A stretch of DNA of 41,977 nucleotides, taken from assembly GCA_027486765.1 (NCBI GenBank), contig JAIXOO010000128.1:1-41977 (forward strand), written 5' to 3'. Made by a program: the position numbers and the translations under genes. This document shows positions 8,355 to 16,516 of this stretch, piece after piece (within the stretch, counting starts at the first letter, position 1; each line of letters opens with the position of its first letter). The notes below the pieces were generated by a model. That model did not search any database, was not told the DNA's origin, and saw nothing but the letters and a program-made list of their open reading frames with translations. This DNA comes from Saprospiraceae bacterium. GTDB taxonomy: Bacteria; Bacteroidota; Bacteroidia; Chitinophagales; Saprospiraceae.

Positions 8355-9383
8355 ATGAAGAGATTATTCAATCGCGTCAACAACCGGGAGCTAAAACAAC
8401 GTTTGGAGGAAAGTAAGGAGCCAAGAACAACCTTGTCTTTTTATCAATACCACCAACTCGAAGACCCTCAGACTTTTCGGGATGAGTTGTACCTCCTGTT
8501 GAGCGAATGTGGCGTATTGGGCCGGATTTATGTGGCTAAAGAGGGGATCAATGGTCAAATTTCGGTACCCACCGAAAAATTCGAGGCATTTAAAGCCGCC
8601 CTCTTCAGCATCCATTGGCTGAATGGCATCCGCTTGAACATAGCCGTAGAAAAAGATGGCAAGTCTTTTTTTAAACTGGCCATTAAGGTGCGGGAAAAAA
8701 TCGTCGCCGATGGTCTGGATGACGCCACCTTTGATGTCACCAAAAGGGGCAAACACTTGCGTGCGCCTGAAGTAAATGCACTCCTGGATAAGCCTGAAAC
8801 CATCGTGGTTGACATGCGCAACCATTACGAGAGTGAGGTAGGCTATTTTGAGGGAGCAATCCGCCCGGATGTAGAAACCTTCCGGGAAGCGCTCCCCTTG
8901 GTTGAAGATTTACTGAAAGAAGATAAGGACAAAAACATTGTGATGTATTGCACCGGAGGAATCCGCTGCGAAAAGGCCAGTGCCTACTACCTGCACAGGG
9001 GCTTCAGCAATGTGTTTATGATCGATGGAGGCATCATTGAGTATGCCCATCAATGTGAAGAGCAGGGTCTGCCCAATAAGTTCGTTGGCAAAAACTTTGT
9101 CTTTGATGAACGCCTTGGGGAGCGGATTTCCGAGGATGTTGTCGCCCATTGCCACCAATGCGGCCAACCCTGTGATACCCACCGCAATTGCACCAACGAC
9201 GTATGCCACGTGCTTTTCATCCAGTGTGATGACTGTGCTGCGAAGTACCACGCTTGTTGTTCTCAGGAATGTGCCGACTTTAGTCAATTGCCAGCAGAGG
9301 AGCAGGAAAGATTGAAGGGTACCGTAGAGTTCAATGGGACGCGGTTTGGAAAGGGGCGGTACCGGGCGCTACGGAGAACCTAA
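8355..9383 (+). CDS. trhO: tRNA uridine(34) hydroxylase, rhodanese family (TrhO/YceA)
   Basis: Oxygen-dependent enzyme that hydroxylates uridine 34 of tRNAs to 5-hydroxyuridine. The 342-residue length is usual for the family. An N-terminal acylphosphatase-like domain ([31 protein letters not shown]) is followed by a rhodanese domain whose active loop is [12 protein letters not shown]. The catalytic Cys is Cys199, with a second Cys at 205. The C-terminus is Cys-rich ([30 protein letters not shown]), as in other members. It starts only 25 bases after the metal-binding lipoprotein but its function is unrelated; the spacing may simply reflect compactness. It converges on lepA across a long hairpin. 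Confidence 0.92.
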   Translation: MKRLFNRVNNRELKQRLEESKEPRTTLSFYQYHQLEDPQTFRDELYLLLSECGVLGRIYVAKEGINGQISVPTEKFEAFKAALFSIHWLNGIRLNIAVEKDGKSFFKLAIKVREKIVADGLDDATFDVTKRGKHLRAPEVNALLDKPETIVVDMRNHYESEVGYFEGAIRPDVETFREALPLVEDLLKEDKDKNIVMYCTGGIRCEKASAYYLHRGFSNVFMIDGGIIEYAHQCEEQGLPNKFVGKNFVFDERLGERISEDVVAHCHQCGQPCDTHRNCTNDVCHVLFIQCDDCAAKYHACCSQECADFSQLPAEEQERLKGTVEFNGTRFGKGRYRALRRT

Positions 9384-9490
9384 GGTGTGTCTTTAGTGCC
9401 TTAAGTTTCTTAGGTGGTGAAAAAATAAAGCCTTGCGAAGCGAGGCATAATTCCACCACCTAAGAAACCTAAGGCACCCAAGAGACACCC
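9384..9490. repeat. Long inverted repeat between convergent trhO and lepA
   Basis: The left arm 9384-9421 pairs with the right arm 9451-9490 with a handful of mismatches (shared core cttaggtggtg/caccacctaag). An inner hairpin GCCTTGC/GCGAGGC sits at 9430-9436 and 9440-9446 with a GAA loop. It begins at the base after the trhO stop and ends four bases before the lepA stop. It probably blocks transcription from both sides, but there is no clean U-tract on either strand. Confidence 0.8.
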
Positions 9491-9493
9491 AGG

Positions 9494-11287
9494 TCAATCC
9501 GACAATTTCAATACATCGAGGAACGCCTTCTGGGGCACCTCTACACTACCAATCTGGCGCATCTTCTTCTTACCCTCTTTCTGCTTTTCGAGCAGTTTGC
9601 GTTTGCGTGAGATGTCACCACCATAACACTTGGCGGTAACGTCTTTGCGCAGAGCAGAGATGGTTTCGCGGGCGATGATTTTGGCACCTACTGCAGCCTG
9701 AATGGCGATCAAAAACTGCTGACGAGGCAGCAATTCCTTCAAACGGGAGCAGATTTTGCGGCCAAAAGACTCCGCTTTGGTGCGGTGCACCAGTGCCGAA
9801 AGGGCATCTACATTTTCCGCATTCAGCTTGATGTCCAGCTTCACGAGATCGGAAGCGCGGTAATCGAGCATGGAATAATCGAAAGAAGCGTAACCCCGCG
9901 AGATGGACTTGAGGCGATCGTAAAAATCGAAGACGATTTCTGCGAGCGGCAACTCAAAAGTCAATTCCACCCGACTGGTTGTCAAGTAGCTTTGACGGGT
10001 CAAAATCCCCCGCTTATCCATACACAGGGTCATGATGGTCCCGATGTATTCTGGTTTGGTGATGATTTGTGCGCGGATATATGGTTCTTGTACTTCTTGC
10101 AAATAGTTGGGATCAGGCAGATCCGTTGGGGTGCGTACTGCAAACTTTTCACCCTTGGTATTGGTAGCAAAGTAAGACACGTTTGGCACGGTGGTGATCA
10201 CCTCCATGTTGAACTCCCGGGAAAGGCGCTCCTGGATGATTTCAAGGTGCAACATGCCCAAAAAGCCACAACGGAAGCCGAAGCCCAGCGCCACCGAGGT
10301 TTCAGGTTCGAACACCAAAGAGGCATCGTTCAATTGCAATTTTTCCAAACTATCGCGTAGGTCTTCAAAATCGTCGTTGTCAACGGGGAAAATCCCGGCG
10401 AACACCATCGGTTTTACATCCTCAAAACCGTGGATGGCTTCGGTGCAAGGGTTGATGGCATTGGTAATGGTATCCCCGACCTTAATTTCACGCGATTCTT
10501 TGATCCCGGTAATAATGTACCCTACATTCCCGGCCTCCAGGTGAGTTTGGGGAATCAGGTTCATTTGCAGGATCCCTACCTCGTCTACTTCGTATTCTTT
10601 GCTGGTATGGAAAAAACGAATCTTTTCTCCTTTGCGCATCCGCCCGTTGAGGATGCGGAAATAGGCAATTACCCCGCGGAAGGAGTTAAAAACCGAGTCA
10701 AAAATCAAGGCTTGCAAGGGCGCTTCAGGGTCGCCTTTGGGGGCGGGAATCCGAGCTACTACTGCGTCCATAATTTCCTGAATGCCGGCCCCCGTTTTAC
10801 CGGAAGCCAACAATATATCTTCCCTTTTACAACCAATCAAATCAATGACCTGATCGGCTACCTCTTCGACCATGGCACTTTCCATGTCGATTTTGTTCAA
10901 CACCGGAATGATCTCCAGGTCGTGCTCGATCGCCAAATACAAGTTCGAGATGGTCTGCGCCTGAATGCCTTGGGTGGCATCCACCAACAGCAGCGCACCC
11001 TCACATGCAGCAATGGAGCGGGATACTTCGTAGGAAAAGTCGACGTGCCCAGGAGTGTCGATCATATTAAAGGTGTAACGTTCCCCGTCTGTATGGACAT
11101 AGGACATCTGGATGGCGTGGCTCTTGATCGTGATACCACGTTCGCGTTCCAGATCCATGTTGTCCAGTGTCTGGGCCATCATGTTGCGTTTATCAATGGT
11201 TTTGGTAAATTCCAACAGACGGTCCGACAGGGTACTTTTACCGTGGTCGATATGGGCAATTACGCAAAAATTTCGAAGGTTCTTCAT
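9494..11287 (-). CDS. lepA: Elongation factor 4 (LepA)
   Basis: Ribosome-associated translational GTPase of 597 residues, typical for LepA. The start is set at 11287 ([18 protein letters not shown]), because the usual protein begins a few residues before the P-loop; a longer frame upstream adds 14 atypical residues. Visible motifs are AHIDHGKST (G1), DTPGHVDF (G3), NKIDM (G4), elongation-factor domains II and III, and the LepA-specific C-terminal domain ending near [16 protein letters not shown]. Transcribed on its own: 236 bases separate it from the upstream phosphoesterase gene. Confidence 0.97.
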   Translation of the reverse strand: MKNLRNFCVIAHIDHGKSTLSDRLLEFTKTIDKRNMMAQTLDNMDLERERGITIKSHAIQMSYVHTDGERYTFNMIDTPGHVDFSYEVSRSIAACEGALLLVDATQGIQAQTISNLYLAIEHDLEIIPVLNKIDMESAMVEEVADQVIDLIGCKREDILLASGKTGAGIQEIMDAVVARIPAPKGDPEAPLQALIFDSVFNSFRGVIAYFRILNGRMRKGEKIRFFHTSKEYEVDEVGILQMNLIPQTHLEAGNVGYIITGIKESREIKVGDTITNAINPCTEAIHGFEDVKPMVFAGIFPVDNDDFEDLRDSLEKLQLNDASLVFEPETSVALGFGFRCGFLGMLHLEIIQERLSREFNMEVITTVPNVSYFATNTKGEKFAVRTPTDLPDPNYLQEVQEPYIRAQIITKPEYIGTIMTLCMDKRGILTRQSYLTTSRVELTFELPLAEIVFDFYDRLKSISRGYASFDYSMLDYRASDLVKLDIKLNAENVDALSALVHRTKAESFGRKICSRLKELLPRQQFLIAIQAAVGAKIIARETISALRKDVTAKCYGGDISRKRKLLEKQKEGKKKMRQIGSVEVPQKAFLDVLKLSD

Positions 11288-11364
11288 ATTCCTCAATGTG
11301 CTACCTACACGAAACAAGTTTCGGGGCAATTGGATCGCAAAGTTCTAAAAAAATCCAAAAATCC

Positions 11365-11403
11365 AAACACTAGTCAGTGTTTCAGAATTTTGCTGCAAAG
11401 GTA
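11365..11403 (-). promoter_or_regulatory. Candidate lepA promoter -7 box and leader palindrome
   Basis: On the minus strand TACCTTTG (plus 11396-11403) fits the Bacteroidota -7 consensus TAnnTTTG, but no TTG box is seen at the expected distance. Just downstream, in what would be the early leader, is a perfect 7-bp palindrome with a 4-base loop (AAACACT-AGTC-AGTGTTT, 11365-11382). A second palindrome, AAGTACTGTACTT, lies upstream near 11461-11473. Roles are inferred. Confidence 0.35.
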
Positions 11404-11523
11404 GGCTAATTAATTATTTAAATGGAGAAAAGCCAAAAACAAAAAGGTACAGCACTTTAAAAGTACTGTACTTCAAACAGCTATTGAATGGTTAAAGTAA
11501 GTTTTGTAATGGGAAAGTGAAAG

Positions 11524-12414
11524 TTAGACCGCACGTCTACGCGGCGCTGCTTGTTGGACAATCTGTTCAAACATGGCTGCGGTGCTCAGGGCTTCACCAG
11601 TATTGGCCTGTTCATCTTCCTCTTCCTCTGCGCCGACCGCATGAAGGGTAAAATTGGCGCTGTTGGCTAGGAAATCGGCTTCGTTGTATTCGTAAATCGA
11701 CCATTCGCCCCATTTGTATTCGAGGGCAGTCAGGCTTTCAACCCAATCGCCGGAATTGAGGTAGGTGACTTGTTTGCCCTGGCGTTCCAGGGTTTTGATT
11801 TGGGCGCGGTGAATGTGACCACATACCACGTAGTCATAGCCTTTTTCGGCAGCCAGTTCAATGGCTTTTTCTTCAAAGTCGTCTACAAATTTGATCGCCT
11901 CTTTGACGCGAGATTTGATTTTTTGTGAAAAAGACAAACGGGGCAAACCAAAAAAGCCCCGGATTTTATTGACCCAACGGTTGAATAAAATCAGATAATC
12001 GTAACTCTTACCGCCCAGCTTCGAAATAAAAGGAGAATATTTGATGAAGATGTCAAAAATATCACCGTGGAAAATCCAGTAAGATTTGCCTTTGATTTGT
12101 AATTCGAGGGTATCGCGCAGGTGAATGTTGCCGGAAGAAAAGTTGGAATAACGCCGCAGGGCATCATCGTGATTCCCGGTGATGTAATACACTTGGGTGC
12201 CTTTGGCCGCCATGCGTAAAATCCGCTGAATGATTTGCAGGTGCTCCTGAGGAAAGTAGTTTTTGCGAAATTGCCACATGTCGATAAAATCGCCGTTCAG
12301 CACCAGAGCGTTTGTTTTGATGTGTTTCAAATAATTCAGCAGTTCTTTGGCGTGGCAACCATAAGTACCCAGATGAATATCCGACAGTATTACAAGATCG
12401 AGTTCCTTTTTCAT
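11524..12414 (-). CDS. Metallophosphoesterase, LpxH-like (UDP-2,3-diacylglucosamine diphosphatase family)
   Basis: Calcineurin-like two-metal phosphoesterase of 296 residues. Metal-binding motifs appear in order: SDIHLG (Asp12, His14), NGDFID (Asp42), GNHDD (Asn81, His82), HGD (116-118) and CGHIH (His200, His202). The spacing and the GDFIDMWQFR motif are those of LpxH-type enzymes that cleave UDP-2,3-diacylglucosamine in lipid A synthesis, though Bacteroidota carry several paralogues and the substrate is not certain. I start it at 12414 (MKKELDLVILSDIHLG); the in-frame extension to 12468 adds 18 residues of no visible homology. The last ~45 residues form an acidic tail (EEEEDEQ) outside the fold. 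Confidence 0.82.
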   Translation of the reverse strand: MKKELDLVILSDIHLGTYGCHAKELLNYLKHIKTNALVLNGDFIDMWQFRKNYFPQEHLQIIQRILRMAAKGTQVYYITGNHDDALRRYSNFSSGNIHLRDTLELQIKGKSYWIFHGDIFDIFIKYSPFISKLGGKSYDYLILFNRWVNKIRGFFGLPRLSFSQKIKSRVKEAIKFVDDFEEKAIELAAEKGYDYVVCGHIHRAQIKTLERQGKQVTYLNSGDWVESLTALEYKWGEWSIYEYNEADFLANSANFTLHAVGAEEEEDEQANTGEALSTAAMFEQIVQQAAPRRRAV

Positions 12415-12525
12415 TTTGCAAATCAAATGTGGTCGTCCGTATTTGACAAAACAAAGGTCAGTTCTCAATATTAACTGTATGTGAATATTTGATTATGAAA
12501 TGATTAAAATTTGGAGAAAAATTGA

Positions 12526-12568
12526 CCTTGCTCCAAGAGTTGCATATTTGTAAAAAAATGGAGCAAGG
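12526..12568 (-). terminator. Hairpin after the lipoprotein gene
   Basis: A perfect 10-bp stem, CCTTGCTCCA (12526-12535) with TGGAGCAAGG (12559-12568), has a 23-base loop. It lies just past the stop of the minus-strand lipoprotein gene, and the minus strand runs into TCAATTTTT after the stem. Probable terminator, although the loop is longer than usual. Confidence 0.5.
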
Positions 12569-12574
12569 CTAAGC

Positions 12575-12991
12575 TCAATTGGCAGGTACCAAAATGCGGG
12601 TGAACTGTGGCCCAGGTGCGGATACCGGGTCGAGGAAAATTGTGTCTCTTGCAATACGTTGAATGCGTGACACTTGAGGGCCATCTTTTAGTAGCATCAC
12701 CAACTCTTTGCCGTTGTTCTGCACATGCCAGTTGCCTTCTTGCAGGGTATCATCCAGACTGAATATGGCGGATCCGTCATCGAGTAAATCTATTTTGGCC
12801 ATGCGCAGGGCCAGCATCATACTTTCCATGTAGTTGCGTTGGGTAGGATCGGCCTGGTTGCGTAGGTTTTCCCTTTTCATGGAATCCAGGTCGTAACGCC
12901 AACTTCCAATCAACTCTTTTTTAACCTTGGGCCCTTGGCAGCCACAAAGTAGGATCAAAAGGAACAAAAGTGTACTGAGATTTCGGGACAT
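12575..12991 (-). CDS. Small lipoprotein, lipocalin-like, unknown function
   Basis: A 138-residue predicted lipoprotein. The leader MSRNLSTLLFLLILLCGC ends at the lipobox cysteine Cys18. The mature part begins with a conserved-looking ELIGSWRYD and continues as short strands (SAIFSLDDTLQEGNWHVQNN, KELVMLLKDG). This is the pattern of the small lipocalin-like stress lipoproteins common in Bacteroidota, but I cannot name a family with certainty. It lies 33 bases downstream of the AraC-type regulator on the same strand and may be co-transcribed with it. Confidence 0.65.
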   Translation of the reverse strand: MSRNLSTLLFLLILLCGCQGPKVKKELIGSWRYDLDSMKRENLRNQADPTQRNYMESMMLALRMAKIDLLDDGSAIFSLDDTLQEGNWHVQNNGKELVMLLKDGPQVSRIQRIARDTIFLDPVSAPGPQFTRILVPAN

Positions 12992-13024
12992 AATAGTTCT
13001 TTTGGATGCTTTTAAAATCAGGGA

Positions 13025-13888
13025 TTACTCCACTATCTGCCGCAGGTTTTGGCGGAAAGCCCTCGGGCTGGTTCCGACCACCAAACGGAACTGTTTGTTG
13101 AAATGCGACAGGTTGTTAAAGCCACTGTCAAAACTGACCGCGGCAATACTCAGGTGCTCATTGGCCAGCAAACGACAAGCATGAGCTACGCGCACCTCGT
13201 TGACAAAATGGGTGAAAGTTTTGCCCGTCAGTCGTTTGAAATAGCGACAAAACGCGGGCACAGTCATATTTACTCGACGGGAAACTTCGTCCAAAGTCAC
13301 TTCTTCTTGGAAACTCGCTTCTACGTATTCGTACACTTCCTGGATGCGTTCCAGGTGCTGCGCCTGGACATCAAAAGCAAAGCCATCGGCATTCAGGGAA
13401 CTGAATTCTTCCGTTTTCCCCAGCTCGCGCAACACTTTGAGCAATTCCACCAAACGATCAAAAGGCTCCATGTGCGCCATGGCTTGCAATTGGGCACCGG
13501 CCCATTCACGCGTTTTGCCATGAAAAATGATGCCTTTGCGCGAACGTTCAAACAAATGGTGCACCTCGCGCATTTCCGGTGCCTTGAGGAATTCTTTGCC
13601 CAAAAAATCCTCTTTCATTTGTACTACGATTTCAACCTGATCCTTAAAATGCCCTTCGGTGAAGCCCAAGTGAGGTAAGTTGGGGCCAAGAAAAATCAGG
13701 TCACCGTCTTCGTAATAGGAGATGTGGTTGCCGATGTGGCGTTTGCCCTTTCCTTTGGAAATGTAGACAATTTCGTACTCGGGGTGGAAATGCCAAAAGG
13801 GTTTATAAACAGGGTCCGAGTCGGTGAATTCCCTGATTGCAAAGGAACTACCGAACACTGGATCAATCTTTTCTAATAGTGGTTTCAT
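13025..13888 (-). CDS. AraC-family transcriptional regulator
   Basis: Regulator of 287 residues. The N-terminal cupin-like sensor domain carries FWHFHPEYEIVYISKGKG (His33, His35) and EDGDLIFLGPNLPH. The C-terminal double helix-turn-helix (about 190-285) has VTLDEVSRRVNMTVPAFCRY, FKRLTGKTFTHFVNE and the second helix set IAAVSFDSGFNNLSHFNKQF. The cupin often binds a sugar or other small molecule. It is divergent from the FAD oxidoreductase/HAD cassette across a 260-base gap, so control of that cassette is an obvious possibility, but a link to the downstream lipoprotein is equally possible. Confidence 0.88.
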   Translation of the reverse strand: MKPLLEKIDPVFGSSFAIREFTDSDPVYKPFWHFHPEYEIVYISKGKGKRHIGNHISYYEDGDLIFLGPNLPHLGFTEGHFKDQVEIVVQMKEDFLGKEFLKAPEMREVHHLFERSRKGIIFHGKTREWAGAQLQAMAHMEPFDRLVELLKVLRELGKTEEFSSLNADGFAFDVQAQHLERIQEVYEYVEASFQEEVTLDEVSRRVNMTVPAFCRYFKRLTGKTFTHFVNEVRVAHACRLLANEHLSIAAVSFDSGFNNLSHFNKQFRLVVGTSPRAFRQNLRQIVE

Positions 13889-14148
13889 AATCAGGCTGAT
13901 AAATAAATTGATTTTCCCAACTAAAACTAAATTAACTCTTTTTAGACGAAAAAATTGTTAAAAAGTCAAATGCGCACCATAAAAAACGCCTAATCTCAAG
14001 GGAAAGTTGCCTTATATTGCCGCATTGTTGTAAAAAATTAACCCAAAATTTGCCTAGATTTAAAGTCAGGACAAATGTTGTTTTGTGGAAGTAAGCTACC
14101 TTTGAGCGTTTTTACTATTAGACAAAAAATTTAATCCTATTCAAATTT
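13889..14148. promoter_or_regulatory. Divergent intergenic region, araC-type gene / FAD oxidoreductase
   Basis: AT-rich gap between two divergent genes. On + it holds TACCTTTG (14097-14104), matching TAnnTTTG, with TTG at 14078-14080; the 16-base spacing is shorter than the ~20 seen at the better promoters in this window. No clear palindromic operator was found. Confidence 0.35.
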
Positions 14149-15309
14149 ATGGTCAAAGCAGCTAATCTATTGGTTGTCGGTGCAGGCATTTTAGGGGCTG
14201 GCCATGCCTTACAGGCACTGCGCAGAGGTTATACGGTGATTTTAACCGAAAAAGACAATATGCCACAAGAGGCTACCGTGCGCAATTTCGGCCAGGCTGT
14301 CATTTCTGGCCTGGCTGCTGGCAAATGGCAGCAATATGGCTTGGACAGTTTGGCGCTGTACCAAAGCATTCAGGCGGAATTTGACCTGGGCTTACGCAAC
14401 AATGGATCTTATTATATCGCCTCTAATCCAGGCGAGTTGCAATTGCTTGAAGAGCTCTACCAAATCAATCAGCAGAACAATTACCCCTGCCAATGGCTGA
14501 GCAAAGCGGAGTGTTTACAACGTCTGGCTCCTTTGCGGGAAGACTATTGCCTGGCAGCCCTGTACTTTCCTTTGGAACTCAGCATTGAGCCTCGTACCAT
14601 GATTGGTCGTTTGTTGGAGTACCTGAAAAAAAAATACCCCGATACCTTTACCTATCTCCCCAATACCCCTGTTGTTGCCTGCACCTCCAACAATGGCCTG
14701 GCTACTGCGGAAACCAGCACGGGACAACACCTGCAAGCAGAAAAAATCATCATTTGTTCGGGTCGTGAGTTTCGATTTTTGTACCCAGAGCTTTTCCGTA
14801 GCAGTAATTTGGTGGTTTCCAAATTGCAGATGATGCAAACCTACCCGCTGCCAGCAGTTGCTCTGCCCGGCAACATCCTCACGGGTTTATCGATTCGGCG
14901 GTATGAGAGTTTTCAGCAGTGCCCTTCCTGGGCTGGCAAAGACGACAGCATTTATGCTCAAGCGCTGCTGGACTATGGCATCCATGTGCTATTTAAACAA
15001 GCCATCGACGGTTCCATCATCATTGGTGACTCGCACGAATACGCGCCAGCAGCGGAAGTGGATCAACTGGGTTTTGATACCAACCAGGAGATCAATGAGC
15101 TGATCCTGGAGGAAGCGAAACGTATCCTGAATTTGCCAAACTGGGGCATTCAAAACTATTGGAACGGTTACTATGCCCAGGTCAAGGGTGCCGATCTGTT
15201 TCACCATCACGTTGATGAACACATTCAAATTGTCACCGGGATTGGGGGTAAGGGGATGACTTCAGGGATAGGTTTGGCAGGTGCCATCATTCAACAAACT
15301 TGGTCATGA
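14149..15309 (+). CDS. FAD-dependent oxidoreductase of the phosphonatase-associated clade (TIGR03364-like)
   Basis: DAO-type flavoprotein of 386 residues. The dinucleotide-binding motif LLVVGAGILGAGHA is at the N-terminus (GxGxxG at 11-16), followed by VILTEKDNMPQEATVRNFGQ. The C-terminal FAD-binding motif is GIGGKGMTSGIGLAG. It overlaps the next gene, a PhnX-like hydrolase, by four bases (ATGA). That pairing is the known hallmark of the TIGR03364/TIGR03351 clades, for which oxidative deamination of an aminophosphonate to a phosphono-aldehyde has been proposed. The substrate (2-aminoethylphosphonate, an N-methyl or a hydroxy derivative) cannot be told from sequence. No phosphonate transporter is in the window. 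Confidence 0.82.
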   Translation: MVKAANLLVVGAGILGAGHALQALRRGYTVILTEKDNMPQEATVRNFGQAVISGLAAGKWQQYGLDSLALYQSIQAEFDLGLRNNGSYYIASNPGELQLLEELYQINQQNNYPCQWLSKAECLQRLAPLREDYCLAALYFPLELSIEPRTMIGRLLEYLKKKYPDTFTYLPNTPVVACTSNNGLATAETSTGQHLQAEKIIICSGREFRFLYPELFRSSNLVVSKLQMMQTYPLPAVALPGNILTGLSIRRYESFQQCPSWAGKDDSIYAQALLDYGIHVLFKQAIDGSIIIGDSHEYAPAAEVDQLGFDTNQEINELILEEAKRILNLPNWGIQNYWNGYYAQVKGADLFHHHVDEHIQIVTGIGGKGMTSGIGLAGAIIQQTWS

Positions 15310-16040
15310 TGAAAAGTAAAATTAAACTGGTCGCTTTTGACATGGCGGGTACAACCGTCCGCGACGAACACGAGGTAGAACACTGCTTTCGGCAAGCCGC
15401 CCTACAAACGGGCCTGGAAATGAGCGAAGCTGAAATTTTGGCCGTACAAGGTTGGGGCAAACGTTTTGTTTTTGAAACCTACTGGGAGCGGCAACTGGGA
15501 CAACGAGGTGAACATTGGTTGCAACAAGTAGATCATTCCTTTCATACCTTCACCCAAATTCTTGAAAACCATTACCTCACCCAGCCCATCTTGCCCACCG
15601 AAGGCGCTTTGGAAGTGTTTGCTTTTTTGCGTAAAAAAGGCATCAAAATCGCGCTGACCACGGGTTTTTACCGAAAGGTGACCGACATTATCCTGGATCG
15701 CTTGGGATGGTTGCAAGGATTAAATGAACAATATGTTAACACCGGAAACTCGTTGATTGATTGTTCCATTTCGAGTGATCAGGTTGTGGCAGGAAGACCA
15801 GCGCCGGACATGATTTTTAGGGCAATGCATTTGCTGCAAGTTGAAGCTCCTGCGAATGTCATTTCAGTTGGGGATACACCATCGGATATCCAGGCAGGAC
15901 AAAATGCTCAGCTTCTCCATAGCTTGGCCGTAGCAAATGGTACCCATCCAGCGGAGTTGTTGTTGCCCCATCACCCAACAAAAATGTTGGACACTATCCG
16001 GGATTTGATAGCCTATCTGGATGAAAATGATTTGTACTAA
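15306..16040 (+). CDS. PhnX-like HAD hydrolase (phosphonatase-like, TIGR03351-like)
   Basis: HAD-superfamily hydrolase of 244 residues, probably cleaving the C-P bond of a phosphono-aldehyde. Its nucleophile motif is FDMAGTTVRD (Asp12), the D-x-A-G-T form that sets phosphonatases apart from ordinary HADs. A cap-domain lysine (Lys52 in GWGKRF) sits where phosphonatase has its Schiff-base lysine. An arginine (AGRPAPD) replaces the usual HAD lysine before the last motif, VGDTPSDIQAG. All three are diagnostic of the PhnX/PhnX-like group. The ATG at 15306 overlaps the stop of the FAD oxidoreductase; a TTG at 15300 and ATG at 15309 are alternatives. An A/T-only hairpin follows the stop (16039-16059). 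Confidence 0.83.
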   Translation: MMKSKIKLVAFDMAGTTVRDEHEVEHCFRQAALQTGLEMSEAEILAVQGWGKRFVFETYWERQLGQRGEHWLQQVDHSFHTFTQILENHYLTQPILPTEGALEVFAFLRKKGIKIALTTGFYRKVTDIILDRLGWLQGLNEQYVNTGNSLIDCSISSDQVVAGRPAPDMIFRAMHLLQVEAPANVISVGDTPSDIQAGQNAQLLHSLAVANGTHPAELLLPHHPTKMLDTIRDLIAYLDENDLY

Positions 16041-16212
16041 TTTTTTTTGAAAAAAAATTCTGTAGTTTATTAAAACTGTTTAGTTTTGCACCGCACTATT
16101 TGCAAAAAGTTGCATGTGATTCAAAAAAGTGCAAGTTTTCCTTGTTTTTTTTGCCCAAAAACAGACAATGTGTGCTTTTCTTGGACGAAAAAATAACTTA
16201 ATTTGCTTTTCA

Positions 16213-16244
16213 TTTGCATCTTAAAAAGATTACTTTTATATTTG
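16213..16244 (+). promoter_or_regulatory. Bacteroidota-type promoter for the candidate RNA
   Basis: TTTG at 16213-16216, a 20-base spacer, then TATATTTG at 16237-16244, an exact TAnnTTTG. Transcription would begin near 16250. The same 20-base spacing is seen at the promoter at 25465-25495. No coding sequence follows for 270 bases. Confidence 0.65.
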
Positions 16245-16249
16245 CTAAA

Positions 16250-16396
16250 TAGTTCTTTTGACAGAGGTTTGTTCCTGTAACTAGGCGAAGTCTATAACAA
16301 TTCGTTGCTATTGACTTCGAGAAACTCGAAAAAGAACATTAACTGGGGTTTAGTTTTACTTAGGGCCGGGGAACTTATTGATCCTCGGTCTTTTTT
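16250..16396 (+). ncRNA. Candidate structured small RNA or leader RNA
   Basis: A likely promoter precedes it and an intrinsic terminator ends it. In between, the sequence folds into a three-way-junction-like shape. P1 pairs GTTCTTTT (16252-16259) with AAAAGAAC (16330-16337). P2 pairs ACAG with CTGT (16261-16264, 16275-16278). P3 pairs CGAAGTC with GACTTCG (16286-16292, 16313-16319), continuing to a TTCG loop at 16301-16304. A competing hairpin TTCGAG-AAA-CTCGAA (16316-16330) shares bases with P3 and P1. GTTCC in the P2 loop (16271-16275) is complementary to GGAAC in the terminator arm (16370-16374). It does not show the conserved motifs of SRP RNA, tmRNA or RNase P RNA; 6S-like RNA is not excluded. 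The rest of the gap 16041-16516 shows only AT-rich DNA and a possible second -7 box, TAAATTTG (16405-16412). Confidence 0.55.
16364..16396 (+). terminator. Intrinsic terminator of the candidate RNA
   Basis: The stem GGCCGGGGA (16364-16372) pairs with TCCTCGGTC (16382-16390), nine pairs with two G-U, a nine-base loop, and then six T (16391-16396). It lies 120 bases before the next start codon, so it could end a small RNA or act as an attenuator for the nucleotidase-like gene. Confidence 0.75.
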
Positions 16397-16516
16397 ATTT
16401 GTAGTAAATTTGTCAACCGTAGTCTAGTTGATTGTTTTTAACCTTGTTCTTGACGTACTAAATAGGACTCCTGTCTATTTTACTCTCCCTATCTTCACTT
16501 AGCCTAAAATCTCTCT

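Noticed and set aside
9785-11404. Long plus-strand open frames opposite lepA (191 and 324 codons)
   Set aside because: They are antisense shadows of lepA, have no family features, and lepA itself is certain.
16250-16396. SRP RNA, tmRNA or purine riboswitch at the candidate RNA
   Set aside because: The conserved GGAA/AGCAG region of SRP RNA, the tmRNA resume codons and the purine riboswitch core were not seen.
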